Made by a program: the position numbers and the translations under genes
The notes under the pieces: generated by a model
What the model was told of the DNA's origin: nothing
Databases searched by the model: none
Seen by the model: only the letters and a program-made list of their open reading frames with translations
Shown: piece by piece, positions 29,840-43,039 of the stretch
Layout: the number at the start of each line of letters is the position of its first letter
How positions within the stretch are numbered: position 1 is the first letter of the stretch
NCBI GenBank assembly: GCA_963921795.1
Contig: OY997640.1
Span: 12,410,489-12,474,488 of the forward strand
Length of the DNA: 64,000 bases
Source: Nannobrachium achirus
Taxonomy: Eukaryota; Chordata; Actinopteri; Myctophiformes; Myctophidae
Reading direction: 5' to 3'

Positions 29840-32788
29840 TAGTCAGGTCCCTTATGCTTTGATTTATACTTTTGTTGGAGTTTTGTGAAGATTTGCAAAA
29901 CTACACATTTTTGGAAAGGTTATTGTCTAAGGAATCAGAAATTCAATGTTTCCATTTGCCCAGATGTGTTTATGGTAGCCATATTGGATGTACAAAATGG
30001 CCACCATAAAATTACGTTTTGTAATATCTCTGCCTCTAAATAAGCTGGAAAATTGATTTTAACTGCTAAACCTACATTTTCAGGGTCAGGGAATCCAATG
30101 GTGGTAGTTATAAAGCTCAAATAATTACAACATTAACCCTTAGATGCATGACTAGGTCCAAAACGGCCTGGTGTGGTTGATTTCTTGCAATATTAGATTC
30201 ACTATGTAAAACTACACAATTGTGGAAAGGATATTGTCTAAGGAATAAGAAAATCAATTTTCCCATTAGCCCAGATGTCTGTGGCGGCCATATTGGAATT
30301 GACAAAATGGCCACCGTAAAATGTATTTTTTGTAATATATTGACTTCTAAATAACACAGAACATTGATTTCAATGGCTAAACCTACATTTTCAGGGTCAA
30401 GGAATCCAATGGTTCAAGTTATAATTTCATTTATAATTTCATCACATTGAAATGCATAATCCACCAACAAAATGGCACAGCTCAGGCAGTCAGCCTAACA
30501 GATACTAATATTATAGCAATGGCTGCTTGTGCCCATGCCCTTGTTTGGACATGGATTCTCAAGATGTTCTGCTTCAGAGCTCCAGTTGTTGGAGGGGGCT
30601 TGTCACTTTCTGCCCTATGTTTGCAGAACAGATGCCATCGCATTTCATGGATTGTCTTGATGTTGATGCACATACAAAGGACTCCAGTGTTGACAGCATT
30701 ATTTCCATAATTTCAGCTTCATCCAATCAGCAGAGCATTGGTAACATGTTCATCTGTTTTGAGGTAGACTCTGCAGCTATGTTTCCTTGCCTATACAGGA
30801 GAACCTCCCTGTGTGACAAGAGAAGATATGTCCCATGAAGACCAGCCACCTCAAGCTGGAAATTCTACCCACCAAGATGCAACAGCTACATTAGTCATTA
30901 GACCGCACTAGTGGATGGCATGGTGCTTGTGCAGAAGCTGAGCAAAAAAAAACAAAAAAAAACAGCGACTGTAGTGACACTCAAGGATCTGAGTGGCTTC
31001 TTCAATGATAGACTGATGCAACTAACACAAGCTTATGATCAAAGATTCTCTGAAGAGTGCAACCAGAGATGAACAAAGACAAGGAGAAGCTTATATTAAG
31101 TATCAAGTCAGAGATGACACCAACATCAACCGCATATTATGTGTTATGTGTCTGATGTTGGAGTCAGACTGGCTGATCTGACTGAAAGCTGATGATCACA
31201 TCTGCTTCTAGATACATTTGGAGCAACGAAGACCTGGTCTTTGAAGAAAATAACCACGAAGAAGCAGACACACTGCTGATCCACCAGGCTGTGCTGGATT
31301 CATAGCAAAGCCCACCTAATACACAGTTGGTATTTCCATACCCAGATAAGGACATTTTAGTGCAGGTCAAAGCAAACTGTGACCTCTTGCTGAAGAACAC
31401 ATCCATTCCTATGGCCTCTGGTGTAGACTGAACCACTGTGGCGAGCTCTACGTAAAGAAAGAACAAAGGCTTTGCCAGCCTTCCATGCATTCGCTGGGGT
31501 CGACAACACAGGGAGGTTCTCCTGTATAAGCAAGGCAACCTGGCTGCAGATGTACCTCAAAACAGATTAAGATCAATGCTCTGTAGATGCTTTTGGATGA
31601 AGCAGAAGTGACAGAAGGAATGCTGTCAACAGTGGAGAATGCTGTCAACACTGGAGTCCTTTGTATGTGCAGCTTGCAAACATAGGGCAGAATGTGACAA
31701 GCTCCCTCCAACACCTGGAGCTCTGAAGCAGCACATCTTGAGAGTCCATGTCCAAACAAGGGCATGGGCACAAACAGCCATTGCTCTGATGGATCCACAG
31801 ATGGATCCCTTGCAAAATGGGTACTTCAAACACTTGATTGCCATGCTGAAACCAACGACCACAGAGGTCCTCCAAGCTCCAAAGGCCATCCTTGAGATGG
31901 TCCAATGCAAGTGTAAATCTGACTGTTCTTCTGGCAGATGTTCCTGCAAAGCTAAGCCTGTACTGACATGTGTCAGTGCAGCAGCCAGTACCAGAACGAT
32001 GATGATTCCCAAGCTGTGATGCACAAAAGTGATCATAATGATTATGATGATGCATAGAGACTGTCTATGATTACACGTCATGATGTTTAACATGGTTAAA
32101 CAAACATTTAAAGTTCACAGTTATAAAACAATGATGAGTTTGTTATCTGACTGACTGCCTGGGCTGTGTCGGTTTTTACCCATATGGTAGATTATGTATT
32201 GATGCAAAAAATGAAATGATAACTTGGACCATTGGATTCCTTGACCCTGAAAATGTAGGTTTAGCCATTAAAATCAATGTTCCATCTAATTTAGAAGCCA
32301 AGATATGACAAAACATATATTTTACAGCTGCCATTTTGTCCAATATTGATTTCCTGATTCCTTAAATAATAAACTTTCCAAAAAGGTATAGTTTACAAAT
32401 CTTCAAAACAATCCAACAACATTACATAGTGAATCTAATATTGCAAGAAAACAATCACACCAGGCTGTTTTGGACCCAGTCATGCATCTAAGGGTTAATG
32501 TTGTAATTATTTGAGCTTTATAACTACCAATATTGGATTCCTTGACCCTGAAAATGTAGGTTTAGCAGTTAAAATCAATGTTCCAGCTTATTTAGAGGTC
32601 CAGATATTACAAAACGTAATTTTATGGTGGCCATTTTGTAAATTCCAATATGGCCGCCATAAACACAACTGGGCAAATGGAAACATTGATTTTCTGATTC
32701 CTTAGAAAATAACCTTTCCAAAAATGTATAGTTTTGCAAATCTTCAAAAGAAAAAAAAAAAAATTACATAAGGGACCTCACCTGACTA
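29840..32788. mobile_element. Large palindromic DNA transposon, TAG...CTA ends, 3-bp duplication
   Basis: Ends TAGTCAGGTCCCTTATG and CATAAGGGACCTCACCTGACTA, the right one with extra bases, are inverted repeats. TTG stands on both sides (29837-29839 and 32789-32791), where other units read CTGTCCTTGTGTGTTTGG without a break. Arms carry CATTTTCAGGGTCA and AAAATGGCCACC words in opposite orientation. The inner coding-like parts are also mirrored: 30500-30830 matches the complement of 31490-31800. The element is thus an imperfect palindrome of about 3 kb. 3-bp duplications are reported for a few superfamilies such as Academ, Zator and CACTA; I do not assign one. Confidence 0.8.
31639..32019 (+). 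pseudogene. Transposon protein remnant (LPPT...ALKQHILRVH type)
   Basis: The frame reads CAACKHRAECDKLPPTPGAL, KQHILRVHVQTRAWAQTAIA, then APKAILEMVQCKCKSDCSSG and RCSCKAKPVLTC. The segment before the Cys-rich tail, LPPTxxAL-x(2)-H-x-LRxH, is the C-terminal pattern of a protein common in repeats of fish and invertebrates. The CKCKSDCSSGRCSCK cluster looks metal-binding. Only the C-terminal part is readable; a start is not supported. A mirrored partial copy lies on the - strand at about 30500-30620. Confidence 0.6.
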
Positions 32789-33457
32789 TTGTGTGTTTGG
32801 GTTCCGTGTCCTGCTGCGAGTGTAAAAAGTGGAGATTTGCAGTGATAACACTATCCTTTTATCTTGGAGAGAAACACCTCCTTGTCCATCTCTGATTCTC
32901 CTCCCATTCTTCCAGTTCACTGCAGTCAAGGCAGGGCTTCACTCACTGTATTTTTTGTGTAGCCTATTGCTGCATGTTGCCTCTTTTTTATTTTCTTTGC
33001 CAAAGAAAGCAAAGCAAACCCATGAGATTTTTCACTCACTACCTGTTATGTTGCAAAAGTGAATTCTGATTCTGTTAAAAGTTCATTTTGAGGTTTTTGC
33101 TATTGATCAAGTTCTTTGTGGAATTTGAATGAATAACACATTTTACTTTTCTGAAAGACCTTTTTTTCTATTTTTACATGGACATTAGGCCTACAATGAA
33201 ACCCCTTTTCACTTTTGAAAACATGCTGAATGTGTGATTATATCAGCACTGCACACAGGGAGTGTTTACTAATGAATGACATTGTCTCTGTGATTTATTT
33301 TAATTTTACATCTTAATGTTACAGCACGTGAATGAGTTTACATTTTCAACAACTAAACGTTTCATTTAATACCCAGTGCAACTTTGTGCAGATGTTAATC
33401 TACATACGATACTATTAGCAGGTAGGCTATAGCCTATCTCAGATATACTGTATGTTT

Positions 33458-33506
<49 letters not shown>

Positions 33507-33829
33507 GCCAGTAGAATGGCTGCTCACGGCTCCTAGTTAAATGGTAAATGGTGCATATACGTAGCACATTCATCGAATACACTTTACAATGATTGTGCTT
33601 TACATTCACCCATTCACTCACACATTCATACACCAATGGCGTAGGAAACCATGAGAGGCACCAACCATGCAAGGCACCAACCTGCTTGGTAACCGCAGCT
33701 CTGAGCCACAGCAGACCTTATAGCCTAACTGTTGCAGGAGGAAAGAATTCACGTATGTGCAAAATAAAATATACATTGAGTCAGTGACCATAAAACATCC
33801 CAAAGAGTGGGAGGGACTATTTTATCGTT

Positions 33830-34060
33830 TTGAACCCTTAAGTTCTGTTCGGGTCATTTTGACCCGTTTTACATTTTCATTTGAAAGAAAAACGTAGAAG
33901 TTTATATTTTTTCACCTGAAACTCACTGGCCTTAAAGATTCTTCAGTGATTAACATAAATATTTTTGCACTACACCCATGCTACACACCCCTCATTTTTT
34001 TTTTACCCTCTAATGCTGTTCGCGGTTCATTTTGACCCGGGGGATATTTGGTTTAAAAAA
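33830..34060. repeat. Decayed piggyBac-like sequence
   Basis: CCCTTAAGTTCTGTTCGGGT, TCATTTTGACCCG and, near 34015, GCTGTTCGCGGTTCATTTTG with ACCCGGGGGA are typical words of fish piggyBac-like MITEs. It is unique to unit 4. Confidence 0.35.
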
Positions 34061-34065
34061 ACATA

Positions 34066-34139
34066 TATTCCCGCAATACCTCCCACAGAACCTCCCGGGG
34101 TACCTGGTCATATATGCCTTCTCCAAATCTACAAGACTG
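34066..34139 (-). mobile_element. LINE fragment in unit 4
   Basis: CCGCAATACCTCCCACAGAA ... CTTCTCCAAATCTACA matches the 5' part of the unit 2 LINE (15465-15530). The rest of the LINE has been deleted here. Confidence 0.7.
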
Positions 34140-34147
34140 ATTGGCAA

Positions 34148-34161
34148 ATATATATATTAAG

Positions 34162-34200
<39 letters not shown>
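34148..34200. repeat. (AT)n microsatellite
   Basis: Alternating TA over about 50 bp. The unit 2 copy at 15594-15610 is shorter. Confidence 0.9.
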
Positions 34201-34203
<3 letters not shown>

Positions 34204-34856
34204 TTTCTGGCCTTGACAGCCCACATACAAACAGAAAAGTCCTATCTGATTGCATTAAACAGCGTTAAACTCACTTTGCCACTCGAGTTGCCGCTCGATT
34301 TACCATTCACTTTATGCATGCGCATACCCTCAGTCTATACAGTTAGTTACTGTCCACCACTGCTTGTGTGACTGTTGATAGGGTTTGAAGCTGCTCTATG
34401 TTGGGATGGTAAGGCCTTGTTCCAATAATTAACTGCACCATCAAGTGCTCTATCATTCTGAAAATAAAAAGGTGAAAGGGGACGCACCCCTTATGTGAAA
34501 GGTGTTTAAAAGCACTTTACAAAATCAATGCACATTAAATCCTGAAGTGCTTATAAGAAAAGGGGAACAAAATCAACACTTCTTCTGTCCCCACGTGTTC
34601 CTGGATGTTACAGGCATGAGGCTGTGAGGCATGGCATTGCAACACATTGTGAGATGTTTCCAGACAGTTATAGCACCTACTGTACATCACATTGAATCTA
34701 GATGTCACCAGCCGCTTGTTGAGATCTCTATGCAAGACTAACCAAAGGCCACAGGTCTTCAATTATGATTGTATACCGGTACATAGCCTACCTACAGTCT
34801 CCATAGATATACAGTACATAACCTTCCCCAGAACACATGCTGAGTGACCCCACGTA

Positions 34857-34908
34857 TGTACATACATACATACATACATACATACATACATACATACATA
34901 CATACATG
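34857..34908. repeat. (CATA)n microsatellite
   Basis: Thirteen or so ACAT tetramers, matching 16259-16310 in unit 2. Confidence 0.9.
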
Positions 34909-35997
34909 GAATACAGATGTGCCATTTCGAAACTTCACAAGTCATGCAATTGACAATACATTAGCATTTCAGTGGATTTGCAGAACGTTGAGCTTGTAGA
35001 TCAGCTATTTTTGCTATTGTATGACCTTATCTGTCTTCAAAGTTTAAATCTGCCTATGAAGGTGGATTCTGCTTTTCAATGGGAATGGAGTGGTTTCTTG
35101 CTATTTGTGAGTTTCTGCAGAAATACGCGCCATTCTTCATAATAATTAGAAAGACAAAACAGGGAAAGAAATCTGTGGGAAAAAACACATTTGCAATAAA
35201 TTTTCAGGATGCCTGCTGAAAGGAGACACCTGGCTGAATACTGTAAAACCTCTGGCTCTCAACTTGGGGTCCAGGGACCCCCGGGGGTCCTTGAGGGGGT
35301 TCATTAAGATGGTTGAGAAGAATCACTGAGCTGTGAACTTCTTGCTATCATCTAGAGAGTCTAGACCAGGGGTCTCTGAGGTTTTGCAGGCCAAGGACCC
35401 CTTAGCTGAGAGAGAGATGAACCAGGGACCCTCACTACAGATTCAACTTTTTCATAGATTTCATAGATGGCTTCATAGACTTGTTAGACAGCACTATCAT
35501 CGGTGTTGGATTGATTGTATTTTCACACCACTTAACAATCATTTATTTTATTCAGTCACGTTTATCTAGTCAGATTAAATATGTGATTGCCTGTTTGCTG
35601 TTTTAAAATATGCCCAGACACCGATGCTTTTTCTTTTCTCCTTTTCTTTTTTATTTATCGTGAACACCATACAATAAATAGGTCACAATAAAACAATAGT
35701 GCAAATACAAAATAACATATACTCACATTGTTCTACGAATAACCTATGAGCTGCAGGGAATAATACAAGATAATAAAAAGTAAAACAGTTGACGTGTCCA
35801 TCATGTTGAATCGAAAAGAAGAGCCATAGTACACAATATAACACAAAAGTCCCTGAACAAGTAACGCATGGTGTTCATGTTATTCAATCATGTTGCTATT
35901 GTCAGATTGTGCGATTCCTCTGTTTTAGTATCCTTGTCATTGTCATCCTGGTTTATACCTGAATTATCACAATACTGTATGTCTCTGTGTGACTACT

Positions 35998-37067
35998 TTA
36001 AAGTAAAGGCTGTCCCTCTGTATGAGTCATCATGTGTCTTTTTAGATTACTTTTGTTATTAAAGCTTTTACCACAGACCGTACAAGAAAAGGGCTTTTCG
36101 TCTGTATGGATCACCAGGTGTGTTTTTAGACCATCTGCTTGAGCAAAGCCTTTACCACAGACTGTACAAGTAAAGGGCTTTTCCCCTGTATGAGACCTCA
36201 TGTGTGTTTTTACATGACTTGTGCTAATAAGGCCTTTACCACAGACTGTACAGGAAAAAGGCTTTTGGCCTGTATGAGTCATCAGGTGTGTTTTTAGATT
36301 ACTTGTTTCAGCAAAACCTTTACCACAAAATGTACAAGAAAAGGGCTTTTCTCCTGTATGTGTCCTCATGTGTTTTTTAATGTTACCCTTTCGAGAAAAG
36401 CTTTTACCACAGACTATACAAGAAAAGGGCTTTTCTCCTGTATGAGACCTCATGTGTGTTTTTATTTTACTCTTTTCAGAAAAGCCTTTACCACAGACTG
36501 TACAAGAAAAGGGCTTTTCCCCTGTATGAGACCTCATGTGTGTTTTTAGATTTCCCTTTTGATTAAACATTTTGCCACACTTTGTACAACTAAAGCCTTT
36601 CTTCCCTGTTTGACTCCTCGTGGAGTGAGCTTCTTTTGATGATGTCAGATCCTGGGACGGCTTGCCCTGTCCTCCCACATTTGGTGCCTTGTGTGGTTTC
36701 AGTGTGTTTAAAGCTGACTGATCTCCCCTAGTCTCATCCCAGTCATCACTGTCTTCAGTTTCTGATTCAGAACAGTGTGAAGAGAGCAGCTGGTCATCAC
36801 TAGTTGGTTGTGATGTTCCACAGTCCTCTATATCAGCTTGTGTTTGCATGCGTTCAGCTGAGGTGCTGGCCACAGGCTCCTTCTCTCTTTGTTCATCAGC
36901 ATCTTCACTTTTCACCACTAGTAATGTCAATGTTGACCCACCAGCCTCTTCTGGTTTTTCAATTAGCTCCTCCTGTTCCTCTTTAATCTGTGGAGGTTGG
37001 TGTTCCTCCTGGACCAGACTGGAGCTCCACTCCTCTTCAGGGGAAACCACAGGGATGTGTAGGAAAT
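35998..37067 (-). CDS. Exon 3 of gene 4: acidic linker and 7 fingers
   Basis: It reads [20 protein letters not shown], so the CKEE of the other copies is missing in frame. [18 protein letters not shown] follows. Finger helices -1,2,3,6: QGNT, ESKT, RGNK, ESNT, SSHT (Leu for Phe), QDGT and NSNR. Tail HTEGQPLL, stop at 35998. Confidence 0.92.
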
Positions 37068-40000
37068 CTAGGAAGAATATACAACAAGACTCTCTAAAGG
37101 TTTTGAATATTGTACCTCCACTGCAGTACCTCAGTGACAGTACATAGTTGTCGCCGGAAAAAGTATCAACAGATTACTTTTTGGCAGCATCTTCTAAAAT
37201 ATAAATCTGATGGTGTGCTGACTGCACTGTGCAGTAAAGAATGTGTCCGTTACATCTAGCGATCTCATAGAAGATGCGAGACGAGCTGAATAAGAGGTAA
37301 ATGAGAGGTGGTCCCTATTAGTTTTAAAGTAGTAACTTGTAAATGTTAGATCAGTGAGTCTTTGAGTTTTTATGTCCAACATGACAGATGTAAATAAACA
37401 CACAATGTAATATACAACTTAACGTTGCTTGGGGTGCTTGAAACCTACTGAGATCCAGGTGGTCTTCAGGTTCCTGTTTAATAGAAACAGTCCTGGCTGG
37501 AGAACTGATCTTCACCTGCAGACTGGACTCCACACACTGGTCTGGAATGAAGGAATACAATATGCACTTTAATAATAAGGACTGTGACATGAATAGGGAC
37601 TTTAATAAAGACACAAAAAAAGTTAAATCAGGCTATCTGATCAGCTAATATTATTGATGACGCGCCTCTACTGTACTTTACTTTACTGTCCTGTACTGTG
37701 CTGTACTGTAGGTAGGCTACTACTGTCTGTCAGTCAGCCCGTCTCCCCTTGCCCGCACTATGAAAACCAGGAAGTCACCTTATGTACATGAAAATGCAAT
37801 TTATTTCTATATCTGTGTATAGAAATTACCTCACAGATATCTTCGTTTTAGCAACATTGTTCATGTCAAAGTTAAAAGTTACATGTAGTTACAAATAAGC
37901 ATACACTAGTATGCTTATTTGTTGAAATGATGAAAATCGCTATGGTGAAATCCCGCCCGGAGGTCTGCCGATGGTATGATGTTAAGGCAGAACAGTGTTA
38001 AGAGAGCAGCTGGTCATCACTAGTTGGTTGTGATGTTCCACAGTCCTCTACATCAGCTTGTGTTTGCATGTGTTCAGCTGAGGTGCTGGCTACAGGCAAT
38101 GTGTCTCTGTGTTAGTCAGCATCTTCACTTTTCACTGCTAGTAATGTCAATGTTGTTGACCCACCAGCCTCTTCTGGTCTTTCAATTAGCTCCTCCTGAT
38201 CCTCTTTAATCTGTAGAGGTTGTTGTTGTTCCTCCTGGACCAGACTGGAGCTCCACTCCTCTTCAGGTGAAACCTCCTCTTTACACGCAGGAATGAGCAG
38301 GATATCTAGGAAGAATATACAACGAGACTCTCTAAAGGTTTTGAATATTGTACCTCCACTGCAGTACCTCGGTGCATAGTTGTCGCTGGAAAAAGTATCA
38401 ACAGATTACTTGTGGCCAGCATCTTCTAAAATGTTAATTTGATGGTGCGCAGTCTGCGCTGTGCAGTAAAGAATGTTTCCGTTATTTGTTTACATCTCGC
38501 AAACTCATAGAAGACGTGAGACAAGCTTGTGTGCCCCACACTTTTGTGCTTGCTTCCCAAAGGAGGTTTTTATAAATTCAGTCCAGCACTCACTCCATGG
38601 CCCCTCGCCCCAGACTGAACGTCGTCCATGTGAAGCTCGGGGACTGAGCATTGGTTCGAGGGTCCATTCGTCCGACCAGGTTAACATTCACCAGGTTAGC
38701 ATTCACCAGCGTTAGTTTTACTGAGATTAGGGTTAGGGTTAAGGTTAGGTTTAGGTGGTCGGAAAGCCGACCCGTCGGCATATTGACGCGGACCCGTGAT
38801 GCTTGTGGAAAAGTGTAGTGGAGATATTTTACTGAACGCATGTTTTCGGCCAGAACTTTCAAAGGGATATGAAACTAGAGGACAATAAATATCTGACTTC
38901 AAGTCTTAGGAAAAGTTGCACAAATTATATTTCTGCTGCGGATATTAGTCTGCTAACCGCAAGCGGAGGGGACCGATCAATGCTGTGTATTTGGAATATA
39001 CACAAAGTGTTATATGTACGATCACAGACATTCTAGGGCTACCTCAGTACTGGCCCACTGTCACCAATAAAATAAATAAAGGCAGAGTGCTCAAAACTTA
39101 CTGAGATCCAGGTGGTCTTCAGGTTCCTGTTTAAGGTGGTCTTCAGGTTCCTGTTTAATAGTCCTGGCAGGAGAACTGATCTTCACCTGCAGACTGGACT
39201 CCACACACTGGTCTGGAATGAAGGAATGCAATATGCACTTTAATAATAAGGACTTTGTGAAATGAATAAGGACTTTAATAATAATGTATTATACGAAACC
39301 TTCTCCATCTGAAGTCAGATTTCCATTGTGTGTGTGAGTATACTGCCTGGTATATTGATCTACAAGCAATGATCCCCCAAACCAGACAGACAGACAGACA
39401 CCTTTATTATCCCAAGGGGGGAAATCAGTCGCCCAGAGGCGGCACAGCAGTTAAAGGGCTTATGCCACCTTAAGGGTTACTGTCACCTTAAGAAATTATA
39501 TTAAAAACAAGTTAATATTTGTTTGATGTCATTGTGGGAATGCACGATAAGCCAATCAAATTAATTAATTGACTGTTACTTACTGTATGTCTGCACAATG
39601 TACATTTTCTTCCCATCGCCCGCAGGCTCGCTCTCACAGTCACAGCCCTCACAACTTCTCTGCTCCCACAGGGCTAGCTAGCTGGGCTAGCACTAAAGCT
39701 AACCAGCTAAAGACACACATTTATATATGAATCTGTGGCTATAAAAATTATATTTCCGGTGGTTACTGGTTGTTACTTCCCCATTGTTCATGGGAATATG
39801 CTTGTTTATGTTTATTCATTGAAATGGAAAACACGATGTTTTCACTGAGTTGGGCAGCTGCGCTCGAACTCATCCTCGAACTGCGTGTGGCTGGCCAGTA
39901 TAGATGTGACGTTCGCGAACGAATCAAGTCTTTTGAACGGCTCTTTGAAATGAACGATATGATTCGGTTCACAGTAGGGAGCCGTTCCTTTCTAATGAAC

Positions 40001-40334
40001 AGTGGTGGGAAAAGTACTCAATTTCAGAGATCCAGCTCACTTCAAATAGCCATAAATCCCATATCTGCTGGCCAGGCTGTCTCCTGTCTGTCTCTCTACT
40101 CCTCCGAGTGGAGGGGGCTGCGCTACGGGGGATGGGATCATTTGATTCAGAGATTTCAAACCGTTTTAAAAAAGACCACGTGACCTACTGTATCCTACTA
40201 TATCATACTATTATAATTTCGGGGCGTGGCAGGACCCCTTTAAGGTTACAAATTTACAGAGAAGTAAGAAAATAAAAGAAGTACTATTGTGTACAGCAAA
40301 AAAGAAGAATCAACAATACAGAGCAGTTGTAATA

Positions 40335-40422
<88 letters not shown>

Positions 40423-40817
40423 AAGAACAGTCAATGCTACATAAGTGTCATTTCATAACACAAAGTAATACTTATAGACAGTACAACTTATCAATGCAGT
40501 GCCAAACAGATCTACAGACTAACAACGCCTCACCATGCAGACTGTGTCATACCTGCAGTGTGTAGATCGATGTCCATATCACAGTCTATGTCCAGCAGTT
40601 TGTTTTGTTTCTCCAGCAGAGTTTCTAGTGTTTCCATCTCTCTCTGGAAGAGGTTGAAGATGAACTCTGCAGCCGCACTGAGGCGCTCCAACACAAACAC
40701 TCTGACAGTAAGCTTATCACCACAAACAGAACCACGCTGCTGTTTGTCCAAAACACACACTATCTCCTCTCCCACCGACGTCATGTGTTCATTTATATTC
40801 AGCCGTACAGACTCCAT
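35998..40817 (-). CDS. Zinc-finger gene 4 (7 fingers), intact
   Basis: Exons: exon 1 40553-40817, exon 2' 39102-39212, exon 3' 38112-38305 (early stop), exon 2 37449-37541, exon 3 35998-37067. With exon 3' skipped the lengths 265, 111, 93 and 1070 give one open frame of about 512 residues. The intron between exons 2 and 3 is much shorter (about 380 bp) than in genes 1 and 3, since the palindromic repeat there was lost. Confidence 0.74.
37449..37541 (-). CDS. Exon 2 of gene 4
   Basis: 93 bp. It reads DQCVESS like an exon 2' start but keeps ARTVSIKQEPEDHLDL, so it is a mosaic of both exon types. Confidence 0.78.
38112..38305 (-). pseudogene. Exon 3' of gene 4, prematurely closed
   Basis: Contains VQEEQQQPLQIKEDQEELIE and VKSEDAD followed by TAA. 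Homology to the linker continues to about 37985 and then breaks. A short terminal exon cannot be excluded. Confidence 0.55.
39102..39212 (-). CDS. Exon 2' of gene 4
   Basis: 111 bp with doubled KQEPEDHL, donor GTAAGT. Confidence 0.78.
39446..40250. other. Unit 4-specific insertion in intron 1
   Basis: About 800 bp not present in other units, between GGCGGCACAGCAGTTAA and AAGGTTACAAATTTACAGAG. It starts GGGCTTATGCCACCTTAAGG and ends GGCAGGACCCCTTTAAGG. The tips are weakly inverted (CCACCTTAA against CCTTTAAGG). An open frame at 39770-40183 has no recognised domain. Probably a non-autonomous element. Confidence 0.45.
40553..40817 (-). CDS. Exon 1 of gene 4
   Basis: Starts MESVRLNINEHMTSVGEEIV. 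Includes VFVLERLSAAAEFIFNLFQR; donor GTATGA. Confidence 0.8.
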
Positions 40818-40889
40818 TTGACACGTTTTTACCTCATTTATTCATGAGACGTTTTCACCGAGAAAGAGCCAAGATCACAACACGCAATT

Positions 40890-40897
40890 ACTTCCGG
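40890..40897 (-). promoter_or_regulatory. ETS-type promoter motif of gene 4
   Basis: ACTTCCGG, 73 bp upstream of the start codon. Confidence 0.45.
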
Positions 40898-40945
40898 GTC
40901 AACGTGTTTCACATGCGGCACGTCCGTTGCCTTCCTACTGCATTT

Positions 40946-40958
40946 CGCCCCCTGGTGG
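40946..40958 (-). promoter_or_regulatory. CTCF-type motif, unit 4/5 boundary
   Basis: CGCCCCCTGGTGG, exact. Confidence 0.6.
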
Positions 40959-43039
40959 AATAATAAGGTGTGTAACTGAAGATAGAGCCTGCTGTAGCTG
41001 TGGAAAGACAGTCTGTCCTTGTGTGTTTGGGTTCCGTGTCCTGCTGCGAGTGTAAAAAGATGTGGAGATTTGCAGTGATAACACTATCCTTTTATCTTGG
41101 AGTGGAGAAACATCTCCTTGTCCATCTCTGATTCTCCTCCCATTCTTCCAGTTCACTGCAGTCAGGGCAGGGCCTCACTGTATTCAATGTATTTTTTGTG
41201 TAACCTATTGCTGCATACCTACAGCCTCTTTTTTATTTTCTTTGCCAAAGAAAGCAAAGCAAACCCATGACATTTTTCACTCACTACCTGATATGTTGCA
41301 AAAGTGAATTCTGATTCTGTTAAAAAGTTCATTTTGAGGTTTCGCTATTGATCAAGTTCTTTGTGGAATTTGAATGAATAACACATTTTACTTTTCTGAA
41401 AGACCTTTTTTTCTATTTTTACATGGACATTAGGCCTACAATGAAACCCCTTTTCACTTTTGAAAACATGCTGAATGTGTGATTATATCAGCACTGCACA
41501 CAGGGAGTGTTTACTAATGAATGACATTGTCTCTGTGTTTTATTTTAATTTTAGATCTTAATGTTACAGCACGTGAATGAGTTTACATTTTCAACAACTA
41601 AACGTTTCATTTAATACCCAGTGCAACTTTGTGCAGATGTTAATCTGCATACGATACTATTAGCAGGTATAGCCTATCTCAGATAATATAGATACCTAAT
41701 TTTTAATCCAAATTCCTATAGGCCTATAGCTATAACTATGGGTTCACACCTATTTTATATTTCTAAGTGTAGCATGTAGGCTACAAGTGCAGTAGAATGG
41801 CTGCTCATGGCTCCTAGTTAAATGGTAAATGGTGCATTTATATACAGTAGCACCTTCATCAAAGGCGCTTTACAATGATTGTGCTTTACATTCACCCATT
41901 CACTCACACATTCATACACCGATGGTGTAGGAAACCATGAGAGGCACCAACCATGCAAGGCACCAACCCGCTTGGCAACCAGACCTGAGCTACTACAGAC
42001 CATAGCTGTTGCAGGAGGAAAAATTCCACGTATGTGCAAAATAAAATATACTGTGAGTCAGTGACCAAAAAACATCCCAAAAAGTGGGGACTATTTTATC
42101 TATTCTAATTGCGACCCCCTATAGCTTTAACATCTAACTCCCAAAGCATTGACCGCAAAATGCAGGTAGGCCTATTTCATTTATATTTCTTCCATCCATC
42201 CATCCATCTTCAACCGCTTATCCGGAATCGGGTCGCGGGGGTAACAGTTCTCTCTCTCTCTCTCTCTCTCTGTCTTTCTCAATTGGCTCAAGGCTGTCAT
42301 CAACAAAGCAAATATTACCAGCAATATTATATCACTCTGTAATTACAGCTTGCAATACAGCCAAGGTTGTTTTTTATTTTATTTTATTCTTTTGAAATTT
42401 CAGATAATGACAACATAGCTAATAATGAATAATGAAAAAAATAAAATAAATAAAAAACATCACTTCACAATCTCGGCCGGGCCAAGGGAATCATGATATC
42501 CTTGAAGGCAAGAGGCCAATTTGGGATAATTATCAGACTTTACAAGAACAATTGCCTGAAGTTTCTTTAATATATCTTTTTTACCTCATGCCTGCTGAAA
42601 GGAAACACCTGGCTGACTACTGTAAAACCCCTGGCTCTCAACTTGGGGTCCAGGGACCCCCGGGGGTCCTTGAGGGGGTTCATTAAGATGGTTGAGAAGA
42701 ATCACTGAGCTGTGAACTTCCTGCTATCATCTAGACCAGGGGTCTTCGAGGTTTTCCAGGCCAAGGACCCCTTAGCTGAGAGAGAGATGAACCAGGGACC
42801 CTCACTACAGATTCAGCGTTTTCGATTTCATATGGCTTCATGGACTTGTTTGACAGCACTATCATCAGTGTTGGATTGATTGTATTTTCAGACCACTTAA
42901 CAATCATTTATTTTATTCAGTCACGTTTATATAGTCAGATTAAATATGTGATTGCCTGTTGCTGTTTTAAAATGTGCCCAGACACTGATGTTTTTTCTTT
43001 TCTCCTTTTCTTTTGAGCGGTGGTAAACCGCTCCATAGA

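Larger units (their letters stand above)
29764..40945. repeat. Array unit 4 (about 11.2 kb)
   Basis: Its length is explained by the 2.95-kb palindromic transposon at 29840-32788. Without it the unit is about 8.2 kb. It shares the 34148-35320 block with unit 2. Confidence 0.9.

Noticed and set aside
39770-40183. 137-codon frame in the unit 4 insertion
   Set aside because: No homology recognised and it overlaps an antisense frame; not supported as a gene.
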